A stretch of 8,142 nucleotides of DNA from Saprospiraceae bacterium UBA7687 (lineage in GTDB: Bacteria > Bacteroidota > Bacteroidia > Chitinophagales > Saprospiraceae): positions 1 through 8,142 of the forward strand of contig DLGT01000141.1 of the NCBI GenBank assembly GCA_002482845.1, read 5' to 3'. Within the stretch, counting starts at the first letter, position 1; each line of letters begins with the position of its first letter. Shown here piece by piece: positions 1 through 6,733 of this stretch. The translations under genes and the position numbers were made by a program. The notes beneath the pieces were generated by a model, which was not told the origin of the DNA, made no database searches, and saw only the letters and a list, made by a program, of their open reading frames with translations.

Positions 1-399
1 AACAAGTTATCTAGAGAGTGAAAGTCTCTCATACGCGGGCGTAACGTCCCGAAGTATTAGCAAGCTGCAAGATGGTTTAGAGTGATCTATGCATTGAAGT
101 AAGCAGGACTGCAAAAGTCGGTACTGACGTATAGGAACCGGATAGGAGGCTTGTCAGGTTGGGTAAGGTGGCACATCATACTAACGCCCGAAGTTCTGAT
201 ACCTGATGAGTAGATCCGGCAGCGATTGACTGAAAGATATTTGTCTTACCGAGGGAGATCTCTGAGTTCATTGATTGGAGTAACAGAGAAGTCAGCAGAG
301 GTCATAGTACCCATAGTAACGAGTTTGGGATGTTAAGAGCATACCCGATAGGTCTCACAAATGGTGAAGGACTGAACGTAAATTGGCTCCAAATTATGT
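1..399 (+). ncRNA. Group II intron RNA, domains I-III (5' partial)
   Basis: This gene-free stretch is the structural RNA upstream of the maturase. A small stem pairs GAGAG (14-18) with CTCTC (26-30), and further GC-rich helices follow around 36-51. The order and look of the sequence, including the segment near 285-312 leading to the ORF, resemble the 5' part of bacterial group II introns with maturases lacking an endonuclease domain. I did not fold the whole region. The exon-binding sites cannot be assigned because the 5' exon is missing. Roughly 400 nt before the ORF fits the compact bacterial introns. Confidence 0.75.
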
Positions 400-1791
400 A
401 TGGAATCAGCAGTGATGTTGATAGCCACCACTAAGCGGAGCAGGATTATTTTAAAGTACAAAACAACAATCCAAATGATTGAACAAGTATTACATCCCAG
501 AAATCTGGAACGAGCATTGCGACAAGTAATGGTCAATAAAGGTAGTGCAGGCATTGATGGAATGAGAACAGATCAGCTGATCAAGTATCTTGAGAACCAT
601 AAGACCATACTGCTGGCAGAGATTAAAGGAAACGGTTACTTGCCACAACCTATCTTGGGAGTTGAAATACCGAAAGGTGGTGGAAAAACACGACTATTAG
701 GAGTTCCGACAGTAATAGACCGACTGATGCAACAAGCCGTGTCCCAAGTGATGATGTATCGCTTTGAGAAAGAGTTCAGCGAATCGAGCTATGGATTCAG
801 ACCGAACCGCAGTGCAAGACAAGCAGTACAGAAATCGAAAGAGTACATCGAGATGGGCTATAACTACATCATTGATATCGATCTAAAGACGTTCTTTGAT
901 GAAGTAGATCACTGTCTTCTACTGAACTTGATTTACCGAAAAGTGAAATGTCCGATAACGATGCGAATGATCAGGAAATGGTTACGAGCACCGATTATGT
1001 TAAAAGGCAAACTCACTAAACGCACGAAAGGAGTACCGCAAGGAAGTCCTATCAGTCCATTGCTATCCAATATACTTCTCCACGAGTTGGATAAAGAATT
1101 GGAACGACAGGGATTGAAAATCGTCCGCTATGCCGATGATTTTAGTATCTATGTGAAGTCAAAAGCTGAAGCTAAAACGATAGGGAACAAAGTATATTTG
1201 TACTTAAGAGATAAGCTGAAACTGACGATTAACAGAGAAAAGAGTGGAATCAGAAGACCAGTACACTTCGAGATACTCGGCTTTAGATTTGCATCAACTT
1301 ACACTAAAGGCGACAAAGGTAAATATCAATTGACAGTAGGGGATAAAGCATGGACCCGCTTGCAACAAAGTCTAAAATCGATCACTAGAAAGACTTCCCC
1401 AATAAGCTTTGCGGAACGGATTACGAAAATTAATGAAATCCAATTAGGCTGGCTTAATTACTTTCGTGGAGCAAGCATTTACAGCAAGCTCAAAACGATG
1501 GATGGATGGTTGCGTAATAGACTACGTTATTGCATATGGCACGACTGGAAGAAACCCGAAAGGAAAAGGAAAAACCTAATCCGATTGGGGGTAAACCAAG
1601 GCGATGCATATGCTTGGAGTAGAACCAGGAAAGGCGGATGGGCAGTTGCGCAAAGTCCGATTTTGGGTACAACTATTACGTTACAACGACTCAAGAAACG
1701 TGGCTATCAATCACTTTTGGATATGTACTTTAAACTGAACCCATCAGTTTGCGAACCGCCGTATACGAGACCCGTACGTACGGTGGTGTGA
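400..1791 (+). CDS. ltrA: Group II intron reverse transcriptase/maturase (no endonuclease domain)
   Basis: The protein copies spliced intron RNA into DNA at a target site and helps the intron fold and splice. Visible blocks are the RT-1/2 region with YGFRPNRSARQAV (131-143), motif A with DLKTFFDEVDH (161-171, first catalytic Asp D161), motif B GVPQGSPISPLLSN (211-224) and motif C YADD (244-247). LGFRF (293-297) follows in the palm, then a thumb/maturase (X) region around 335-395 (IQLGWLNYFRGAS, and CIWHDWKKPERKRKNL). The C-terminal part is short and has no HNH zinc-binding endonuclease, as in classes C, D and E. All catalytic residues are present, so it is probably active. ATG 400 gives 463 residues. 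Homologous sequence appears to start near Met26 (ATG 475, MIEQVLHPRNLERAL), so a 438-residue product from 475 is a real alternative. The stop (1789-1791) lies just past domain V, so the last residues are encoded by ribozyme sequence. Confidence 0.95.
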   Translation: MESAVMLIATTKRSRIILKYKTTIQMIEQVLHPRNLERALRQVMVNKGSAGIDGMRTDQLIKYLENHKTILLAEIKGNGYLPQPILGVEIPKGGGKTRLLGVPTVIDRLMQQAVSQVMMYRFEKEFSESSYGFRPNRSARQAVQKSKEYIEMGYNYIIDIDLKTFFDEVDHCLLLNLIYRKVKCPITMRMIRKWLRAPIMLKGKLTKRTKGVPQGSPISPLLSNILLHELDKELERQGLKIVRYADDFSIYVKSKAEAKTIGNKVYLYLRDKLKLTINREKSGIRRPVHFEILGFRFASTYTKGDKGKYQLTVGDKAWTRLQQSLKSITRKTSPISFAERITKINEIQLGWLNYFRGASIYSKLKTMDGWLRNRLRYCIWHDWKKPERKRKNLIRLGVNQGDAYAWSRTRKGGWAVAQSPILGTTITLQRLKKRGYQSLLDMYFKLNPSVCEPPYTRPVRTVV

Positions 1792-1839
1792 GAGGCGCTC
1801 CCCATCAGTCTCGGCTGGTGGGGCCGTCTACTCGATTAC
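1755..1839 (+). ncRNA. Group II intron domains V and VI (catalytic core and branch-point helix)
   Basis: Domain V: the lower stem ACCGCCGTA (1755-1763) pairs with TACGGTGGT (1779-1787), with one G-U. The bulge CG is at 1777-1778, and the upper stem TACG (1764-1767) pairs with CGTA (1773-1776) around a 5-nt loop. The triad position reads CGC opposite GTG, where IIA/IIB introns usually have AGC. Domain VI: GAG 1790-1792 pairs with CTC 1831-1833, AGGCG 1793-1797 with CGTCT 1825-1829, and CCCCATCAG 1800-1808 with CTGGTGGGG 1815-1823, loop TCTCGG. This leaves A1830 unpaired as the likely branch nucleotide. The 3' splice site follows within about 9 nt. The pairings were worked out by hand. Confidence 0.85.
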
Positions 1840-2096
1840 CGGATGCCCTTCTGTCTGTCCGAAGCGGTGAAGTGTCGAGTTTGCAGGCATTTTGTCCAAA
1901 GAGATTTACATTAAAATCACTGGCTGTTGAGTTAAGCAATGTCCCCGTGCGGTGGCGAAAAAAAAACAAAAAAAAGCGGGGTGGAAAAAATTCTTCTTGG
2001 GTAGGAGAAAAAAATACTCTCTTAAAAAAAATGCTTTCAGCGTTGGCTTGTGCGTTTTTTAAGAGTGTATTTTTTTGTGTGAGGGCTTTTCTCATT
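1840..2096. other. Non-coding spacer between intron and glycan operon
   Basis: Short open frames here have low-complexity, charged or poly-Lys translations and no recognisable family, so I call no gene. The spacer holds two A tracts (about 1958-1966 and 1968-1975) separated by one C, and flanked by CCCCG (1943-1947) and CGGGG (1977-1981), which can pair. A longer inverted repeat lies at 2008-2076 (listed separately). No convincing Bacteroidota promoter (TTTG … TAnnTTTG) was found. It contains the 3' exon of the intron, so the intron appears to sit in intergenic DNA. Confidence 0.6.
2008..2076. terminator. Long imperfect inverted repeat, probable (bidirectional) terminator
   Basis: The left arm 2008-2029 and right arm 2055-2076 are reverse complements over 22 bp with a single mismatch. 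Both have the form A6-ATAC(T/A)CTCTT-A6. The loop is 25 nt. It lies 21 nt beyond the stop codon of the last gene of the minus-strand operon, and the arms are bordered by A runs on one side and T runs on the other, so both strands end the stem in U-rich RNA. That suits a Rho-independent terminator for the operon and would also stop read-through from the intron side. The stem core is AT-rich, which is weaker than usual, so the function is inferred from position and symmetry. Confidence 0.6.
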
Positions 2097-2681
2097 TCAT
2101 TCGGTTGTTAATGTCTTGATATATTTTTTCACTCTCTGGTCATTATAAATTTTAAGAGGTTTATAAATCTTAAAGAAAACTTCTCCATTAGCAATTTTGT
2201 AAAAGTAGGAATCTAAAAACTCTCCAAAGTCATTCATGTTTTGGGTAAGTAGTTTTTCCTTGCCTAAATATTCGTGTCTTAATTCTTTGTCCTCAATTAC
2301 AGCAATTAGTTCTTTGATAAAATTGTGTCGGATAAACATGATAGCAATCCTGTCAATTAGTATTGCTGGACTTTCTGAATAAAACTTCTCCAATGATTTT
2401 GATTGAACATTTCCCAAAAGTTTTTCAAGCTGCACATCAAGTTGATTTATGGTTTCGTTTCTTCTTTGGTTAGCTAAATCTATTTCCATCTTTGTCTTTG
2501 CAATTGCTTCAAATCCTAATTCGTGCATTCTTGAAACATCTTCAAGTTTCCATAGCTTCTTATTTATCTCTATGCAAGCAAAGAGTAGTTCGCTAATTTC
2601 ATTCTGTGGCTCAAATGGTGTTGTGCTTTGGTTTAAAGAATGTTGGAAAACTTTTGTGATGTATTGATAACTTGCTTTCAT
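2097..2681 (-). CDS. DUF4254 family protein
   Basis: The family has no established biochemical role that I know of. This 194-residue soluble protein has no signal peptide or membrane segment and looks almost wholly alpha-helical. Features matching my recollection of DUF4254 are LWKLED (43-48), the polar helix NQRRNETINQLD (71-82), the signature SESPAILIDRIAI (102-114, family form close to TESPAWAIDRLSI) and the C-terminal YKPLKIYND (173-181, family form close to YKQMKMYND). The length equals the usual family size of about 200. It is the last gene of the operon, and its ATG overlaps the TAA of the pyruvyl transferase gene by one base (TAATG), so it is probably translated by re-initiation. Sitting behind GT9 and pyruvyl transferase genes suggests an accessory role in glycan assembly, perhaps as a partner of one of those enzymes; that is inference. 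Confidence 0.8.
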   Translation of the reverse strand: MKASYQYITKVFQHSLNQSTTPFEPQNEISELLFACIEINKKLWKLEDVSRMHELGFEAIAKTKMEIDLANQRRNETINQLDVQLEKLLGNVQSKSLEKFYSESPAILIDRIAIMFIRHNFIKELIAVIEDKELRHEYLGKEKLLTQNMNDFGEFLDSYFYKIANGEVFFKIYKPLKIYNDQRVKKYIKTLTTE

Positions 2682-3439
2682 TATTGAAATGATTCTTGAT
2701 TTTTGAATTTTATGTTAGAGAAATGGCTCAACGAATAATCAAATACCGCTTTGTTTTTGAAATAAGAATTTGGAAAAAGATTCACTTTTTTTCCTAACAG
2801 CATTGAAGTTATTGCTACATGAAGTCTGTCAGTATTTACTTCCTCAAATTTTTCAATAGTGGTTAAAAATTCATTGAGAGGTTTGGTTGCATAGCCATTA
2901 TATGAAATGTCAATGTTAGATTCAGGTAAATGTTTTACGATTGATTCAATATCGGAACGAAAGGCATTAAGCGTTCCTTTTCCTTTGGCTGGCTTTTTGA
3001 AGTTGTTGTAAAATGCACAATCGTGCCACAGAAATACTTCACAGTTTTTGGCGTATGTATCAACAAACTTTGCACTTTCCCTCTCTCTGCAAAATATGGT
3101 TGTGTTGTTTCCAAGTATAGAAAGAACTTCAATTTGCTTATCACCAAAAATTGTGTGTGGCAATAGAACAATCTCTTTATAAAGATTGTGTTTTTTAAGA
3201 ATGAAATTGCGAACATCATCATAATAGTCAACCAAATTTCCTCCTCCATCAATCAAGAGTATGTCATTGGTTTTTTCTGAAACTATGTCAACATCTGCAA
3301 TGCTGATATTAAGTTCAGAAAGTAAATTCATTGTGCCATGCCAAATTATTGAATCGCCATAGTTGCCACCAAAACGAAAGAAGTCAACACAATTGTCTTC
3401 ATATTTCTTTAAAAATATTTTCAAGTCAACTTCTTTCAT
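2681..3439 (-). CDS. Polysaccharide pyruvyl transferase family protein (short form)
   Basis: Members of this family (PF04230) move pyruvate from phosphoenolpyruvate onto a sugar as a ketal, giving an acidic surface glycan; some members have other donor roles. In this 252-residue protein I see FGGNYGDSII (23-32, family N-terminal glycine loop), LLIDGGGNLVDYY (61-73), LLPHTIF (92-98), FCRERES (116-122), WHDCAFY (138-144), TDRLHVAITSMLLGKKV (203-219) and NSYFKNKAVFDYSL (224-237). All family landmarks are present in order, so it is not obviously truncated. It is shorter than the common 300-400 residues because little lies between DCAF and TDRLH. No signal peptide or membrane segment is visible, so it is probably cytoplasmic. 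It overlaps the GT9 gene by 4 nt (ATGA) and the DUF4254 gene by 1 nt. The family call is firm; the acceptor sugar and the pyruvylation activity are inferred. Confidence 0.88.
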   Translation of the reverse strand: MKEVDLKIFLKKYEDNCVDFFRFGGNYGDSIIWHGTMNLLSELNISIADVDIVSEKTNDILLIDGGGNLVDYYDDVRNFILKKHNLYKEIVLLPHTIFGDKQIEVLSILGNNTTIFCRERESAKFVDTYAKNCEVFLWHDCAFYNNFKKPAKGKGTLNAFRSDIESIVKHLPESNIDISYNGYATKPLNEFLTTIEKFEEVNTDRLHVAITSMLLGKKVNLFPNSYFKNKAVFDYSLSHFSNIKFKNQESFQ

Positions 3440-4212
3440 TTTTTCAAAATGGTTTTAAGTGTTGGACTTATTGAGTTGAAAACATTTTCAACGGTAAGTT
3501 CCGTCATGCAAAACGGACTTCCACATTCTATTTCTGTATGCCTTGATATGTGTCTACATCCAATGCAGTCAATGTCGGTGAATATTGCTTTGGCGTTCTG
3601 ATTAAAGAAAACATATTTAGGATGTGTCGCACCAAAAAAGATTATTGACTTTACATTAAAGCATTGAGCAATTATTCCTGGTGCTGAATCATTTCCGATT
3701 AATAGCTTACAATGCCTGATAAGTGAAAGCATATCGGTGAAAGAGTATTCCTTATTTAATACCACCACTTTGATTTTATGTTCTTCCTCAATCTTTCTTT
3801 TCAAGTTCATAAAATTTTCTTCTCCCCAATTTCTCATTGAATAAACCCAATGGCTTGTGTGGGGTGCAATCAAAACATAATCTTCATTGAGAATATTTTG
3901 CCAATCAGAATTCACCTTAGGTATTTTATCTTCTAAAATTATGTTCGCAGAGTTTGCATAACCTTCAATGTAATTGCTTTGAGGGCTTAATTCATAGTTT
4001 AGGATTATCTGCTCATCAAAATTGATAGTGCAGCTTTCAAGTTCACTGAACTTGATAAAATCAGTGTATGAATCACCAATTAGAAGTTTAGCTTGAATAA
4101 AGTCAGTCGCTAAATAAACTTCATCATATTGCGATTGAAAGAACCGTCCTATTGGTTCTGTCATTATTACATCACCAAGATGCCCTGACCGTATTAAACA
4201 AATTCTGCTCAT
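3436..4212 (-). CDS. Glycosyltransferase family 9 (heptosyltransferase-like)
   Basis: GT9 enzymes are GT-B fold transferases that use ADP-heptose or related donors, classically in LPS core assembly on the cytoplasmic face of the inner membrane. At the N terminus IRSGHLGDVIMTEPI (7-21) is the family's glycine-rich acceptor-side loop. In the C-terminal domain, APHTSHWVYSMRNW (116-129) is followed by LLIGNDSAPGIIAQCF (170-185) and FFGATHPKYV (192-201), the nucleotide-sugar binding region. A cysteine set C216-x2-C219-x10-C230-x4-C235 near the end resembles the cluster often seen in Bacteroidota GT9 proteins. At 258 residues it is shorter than the usual 320-350, with a compact N-terminal domain. 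The start ATG lies one base after the stop of the GT2-like gene, and its TGA overlaps the next ATG. Family assignment is sound; the sugar donor may not be heptose. Confidence 0.9.
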   Translation of the reverse strand: MSRICLIRSGHLGDVIMTEPIGRFFQSQYDEVYLATDFIQAKLLIGDSYTDFIKFSELESCTINFDEQIILNYELSPQSNYIEGYANSANIILEDKIPKVNSDWQNILNEDYVLIAPHTSHWVYSMRNWGEENFMNLKRKIEEEHKIKVVVLNKEYSFTDMLSLIRHCKLLIGNDSAPGIIAQCFNVKSIIFFGATHPKYVFFNQNAKAIFTDIDCIGCRHISRHTEIECGSPFCMTELTVENVFNSISPTLKTILKK

Positions 4213-4213
4213 T

Positions 4214-5098
4214 TTATTTTACTACTGATAGTTTACTCCATTCACTTAGTGAATTGTCAACGAATATTCTTTCGTTCTGAATTTTTGTTCCCCAAACAGT
4301 TCTTGCTTCCTTGAACCATAGCTGTTCAATTTCATCAATGTTATTTTGGTATTGTTTAACATACTTTCTAATAAGATTGATTCGTTCTAACCAAGGTGCA
4401 TTTTCGTTTGAGGAAGAATCATGTTCGTTTAACGCCAACCGTTCCCACTTTTTAAAAAGATTGTAGGCGTTATTCCTATTCTCAAAATGAAAATATTTTG
4501 CTTCGGAATATGGTAACAAAACAGGGCTACCATTGGTCAACTCAAAAAAGTCTTTGTTATTTTCTGACTTGAAATAATGTCCTCCAACAACAACTTCAAT
4601 CCCTTCATGATTTTTGGCGATTGATTTTCTGAAATGTCCTTGATGCTGCCAATCTCTTTCAGGAACTGGGAAATAGAATCTTGTTGTCGCAATCGGGTTT
4701 GACTGTAAAGAATCACTTTCAACAATAGCGTTTGCCCAACCGATGCTTGCATAAATTATTTTTCTTTCTTCCAGCTTTGTAATGAAGGAGTGAACATTTG
4801 TTGGTATGCTCAAAAACTCGTCAGCATCAATAAGGAAAAACCAATCAATGGCATAACTCTTTAGGGCTGCTTGCAAAAGTTTGTTTGCAATTTTTCCGTG
4901 GTCAAATGTGGATTCAAGTTCTTCAAAAACAATTATGTTTTTGTGGTCAGAAAACTTTTCAAGAATTTGTTTTGTGTTGTCAGTGGAGCAATGATTGGTA
5001 ATAAAGATGAAATCAAAACCTAAATGTAAGTGGTATCTTATATTCCACTCAATATAAGTTTCTTCGTCTCTTATTATCATCAAAGCAGCAATCTTCAT
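4214..5098 (-). CDS. GT2-like glycosyltransferase (Glyco_tranf_2_4 type)
   Basis: This is a GT-A fold transferase expected to add a sugar from a nucleotide donor. Counting from ATG 5098 (294 residues), the N terminus has MIIRDEETYIEWNIRYHLHLG (first residue 7), typical of the GT2 subgroup that starts with a RDE-x-x-x-x-EW helix. HCSTDNT (36-42) comes next, then the metal-binding LIDADEF with D91-A-D93. The C-terminal half has KYFHFENRN (about 201-209) and a helical tail with no membrane segment. A TTG at 5105-5107 would add three residues and overlap the upstream stop. I chose ATG 5098 because it is the stronger codon, leaves 5 nt after the carbamoyltransferase TGA and places MKIAALMI directly at the first beta strand. 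No Shine-Dalgarno is seen. The stop is one base before the GT9 start, so the two are tightly coupled. Confidence 0.88.
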   Translation of the reverse strand: MKIAALMIIRDEETYIEWNIRYHLHLGFDFIFITNHCSTDNTKQILEKFSDHKNIIVFEELESTFDHGKIANKLLQAALKSYAIDWFFLIDADEFLSIPTNVHSFITKLEERKIIYASIGWANAIVESDSLQSNPIATTRFYFPVPERDWQHQGHFRKSIAKNHEGIEVVVGGHYFKSENNKDFFELTNGSPVLLPYSEAKYFHFENRNNAYNLFKKWERLALNEHDSSSNENAPWLERINLIRKYVKQYQNNIDEIEQLWFKEARTVWGTKIQNERIFVDNSLSEWSKLSVVK

Positions 5099-5103
5099 TC
5101 GTT

Positions 5104-6726
5104 TCAATTGTTATTTAGTTTTATCACTTTCCCATCAAACACCAAACACTTTGGAGTTTCAATCTTTGAATAAATTTCCAAACTGTCTTCAATAGTATTT
5201 GAAATTGGGTTTCCTTTAAGATTCAATGAAGTGTTCAGAAGCATGTAAATACCAGTTTGATTGCCGAACGCTTTGATTAAATCGTATAGAAATTTGTTGT
5301 TGGCTCTATCTACTGTTTGAACACGTGCACTTCCATCACAATGGATTGCACCTTTAATTTTTTCTTTGGCTGTCTCTTTCACTTCATATTTGTATAGCAT
5401 GAACGGGGAAAAATCTGTTCCGACAAAATAATCATGAACCTTATCTTGAAGAACAACAGGAGCTACTGGACGGTAGTTTTCTCTTTGCTTTATTCCTTCG
5501 CTAAGTTTTTCCTTAACTTCTATTTTGTCTGGTCGGGCAATGAATGACCTGTTGCCTAAAGCCCTCGGACCAACTTCTGATTTTCCGTTATGTATTATCG
5601 CTACACCATCATTCAGCAGAATACTTAAAGCATTATTTATTGCATCATCGTTATATTCAAATTCATTCTTTCCTGTTCCCAAGTATGGAAGTTTAGCAGA
5701 TGGACGCTTCTTTAATATTTGGCTGATTAAAATACAAATTGCTCCTAACGATTGTCCAGTATCATCACAGCAAGGAGCAATAAAGTGATTCATCTTTGGA
5801 AAGTTCTTTAGAATTTCTGAATTGGAATCTAAGTTAAGACTTGCACCGCCAGCCGTAACTAAATTTTTGCTTTTCTCATTTGCAGTATTGATGATATGGG
5901 CAATGTCTTTAATTCTATAGTCAGAGAATAATTTTTGAGTTGAAGCTGCAAAAGTTGTTATGTCTTTATCAGATGCTGAAACCTTACGACCATAAATTTT
6001 CGGGAAAAGAGATTTTAGTATTTCTACACTCTCGTTATAAGCAAGAGTTCCTAACTCAGGTTGAACTGATTTAAGTTTCTCATACACACTCGGACTTGAA
6101 GTTCCATAAGATGCAAGTGCCATCATCTTGCCTTCCTTCTGTATTTGATTATAGAGAAAGAAGGAACATGCTCCATAAAATTTTGCAGTTATTGCATTGC
6201 TCTGATTGATTTTGGGAATTCTTTTGATAGAAATTCCATCACCATAAAAAGCAGCGAAACATTCACCATATTTTAAATGCTCATTGTAATCTCCGCCACC
6301 ATCACAAGTTATGATAATTGCATTTTCAAATTCAGAAAGCAAATAAGTTGCTGCATGAGAAAGGTGATGGTTTACGATTAGAACATCACGATGCTTCCCC
6401 AGAATTTCAACTCGCTTCCAGTATGGTTCTCTTGGAGTGATTGAGTTTTGCTCAAAAACATCTTCTGTTGTTAGGTATGGGTTTTGCAGAGTGGTCATTG
6501 CCCAATATTCAACATCGTCCAATTGTATTTGCAAATAGGTTAACCCATATTTGATTAAATGTTCCATTTCACTCTTGCTGCATACCTTTTTCTTTTCCCT
6601 GAAAATCCTTTCTGCTTCTAAAACCAAAACCACTTTCTCCTCAATGGCAAATGAAACGGATGAATCATGCACATTGAAAGATATTGCACAAAGCACTTTT
6701 GGTTTACCTGTATTTTTTTTCACCAT
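5104..6726 (-). CDS. Carbamoyltransferase (NodU/CmcH/TobZ family)
   Basis: Enzymes of this family join carbamoyl phosphate and ATP into carbamoyl-adenylate and then transfer the carbamoyl group to a hydroxyl, usually of a sugar. The 540-residue protein is full length and has both expected domains. The N-terminal Kae1-like domain shows HHLSHAA (H120, H121, H124, metal site), TCDGGGD (D142), EGKMMALASYG (198-208), TAGGASLNLDSN (291-302) and APCCDDTGQS (317-326, D321/D322). The C-terminal YrdC-like domain shows HNGKSEVGPRALGNRSF (379-395), RENYRPVAPVV (415-425), CDGSARVQTVDR (463-474) and LLNTSLNLKGNPI (496-508). All motifs known from TobZ-like enzymes appear intact, so it should be active. It sits between two glycosyltransferase genes, 7 nt after one stop and 5 nt before the next ATG, so a sugar of the encoded glycan is the likely acceptor. 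It acts in the cytoplasm. Confidence 0.95.
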   Translation of the reverse strand: MVKKNTGKPKVLCAISFNVHDSSVSFAIEEKVVLVLEAERIFREKKKVCSKSEMEHLIKYGLTYLQIQLDDVEYWAMTTLQNPYLTTEDVFEQNSITPREPYWKRVEILGKHRDVLIVNHHLSHAATYLLSEFENAIIITCDGGGDYNEHLKYGECFAAFYGDGISIKRIPKINQSNAITAKFYGACSFFLYNQIQKEGKMMALASYGTSSPSVYEKLKSVQPELGTLAYNESVEILKSLFPKIYGRKVSASDKDITTFAASTQKLFSDYRIKDIAHIINTANEKSKNLVTAGGASLNLDSNSEILKNFPKMNHFIAPCCDDTGQSLGAICILISQILKKRPSAKLPYLGTGKNEFEYNDDAINNALSILLNDGVAIIHNGKSEVGPRALGNRSFIARPDKIEVKEKLSEGIKQRENYRPVAPVVLQDKVHDYFVGTDFSPFMLYKYEVKETAKEKIKGAIHCDGSARVQTVDRANNKFLYDLIKAFGNQTGIYMLLNTSLNLKGNPISNTIEDSLEIYSKIETPKCLVFDGKVIKLNNN

Positions 6727-6733
6727 GAATTTG

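Larger units (their letters stand above)
1..1839 (+). mobile_element. Group II intron with maturase ORF, 5' end truncated by window edge
   Basis: This is a retrotransposing, self-splicing ribozyme. The parts lie in the expected order: a structured non-coding 5' region (1-399), a reverse transcriptase/maturase ORF in the domain IV position, domain V (about 1755-1787) and domain VI (1790-1833) with a bulged A at 1830. The GTGYG sequence that starts group II introns is not found at the beginning of the window, so the 5' splice site and 5' exon lie just outside. The 3' end is placed at 1836 (…GAT) or 1839 (…TAC), since both give an AY end 6-9 nt after the branch A. The downstream exon is non-coding, so no gene is visibly interrupted on this side. 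Sampled stretches of the ORF are richer in G+C than sampled stretches of the neighbouring operon, consistent with acquisition. The element looks intact in what is visible. Confidence 0.9.

Noticed and set aside
1926..1936. TTGAGTTAAGC resembles part of an integron attC site, with GTTRRRY-like matches
   Set aside because: No matching RYYYAAC box or paired L/R boxes were found at the right distance. There is no integrase or cassette structure, so a short chance match is more likely.
1805..2095. Open frame of 96 codons on the minus strand
   Set aside because: It lies over the intron domain VI and the inverted repeat. Phe/Lys-rich stretches reflect the homopolymer tracts.
1749..2111. Open frame of 120 codons downstream of the maturase (+)
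   Set aside because: It begins inside domain V and runs through domain VI and the poly-A spacer. The translation is low complexity with a Lys-rich block and matches no family I know.
2935..3252. Alternative minus-strand frame of 105 codons inside the pyruvyl transferase gene
   Set aside because: It is a shadow frame; all family motifs are in the longer frame, which fits the overlaps with both neighbours.
4537..4752. Minus-strand frame of 71 codons inside the GT2-like gene
   Set aside because: It is a shadow frame of a gene with clear glycosyltransferase motifs and no separate support.
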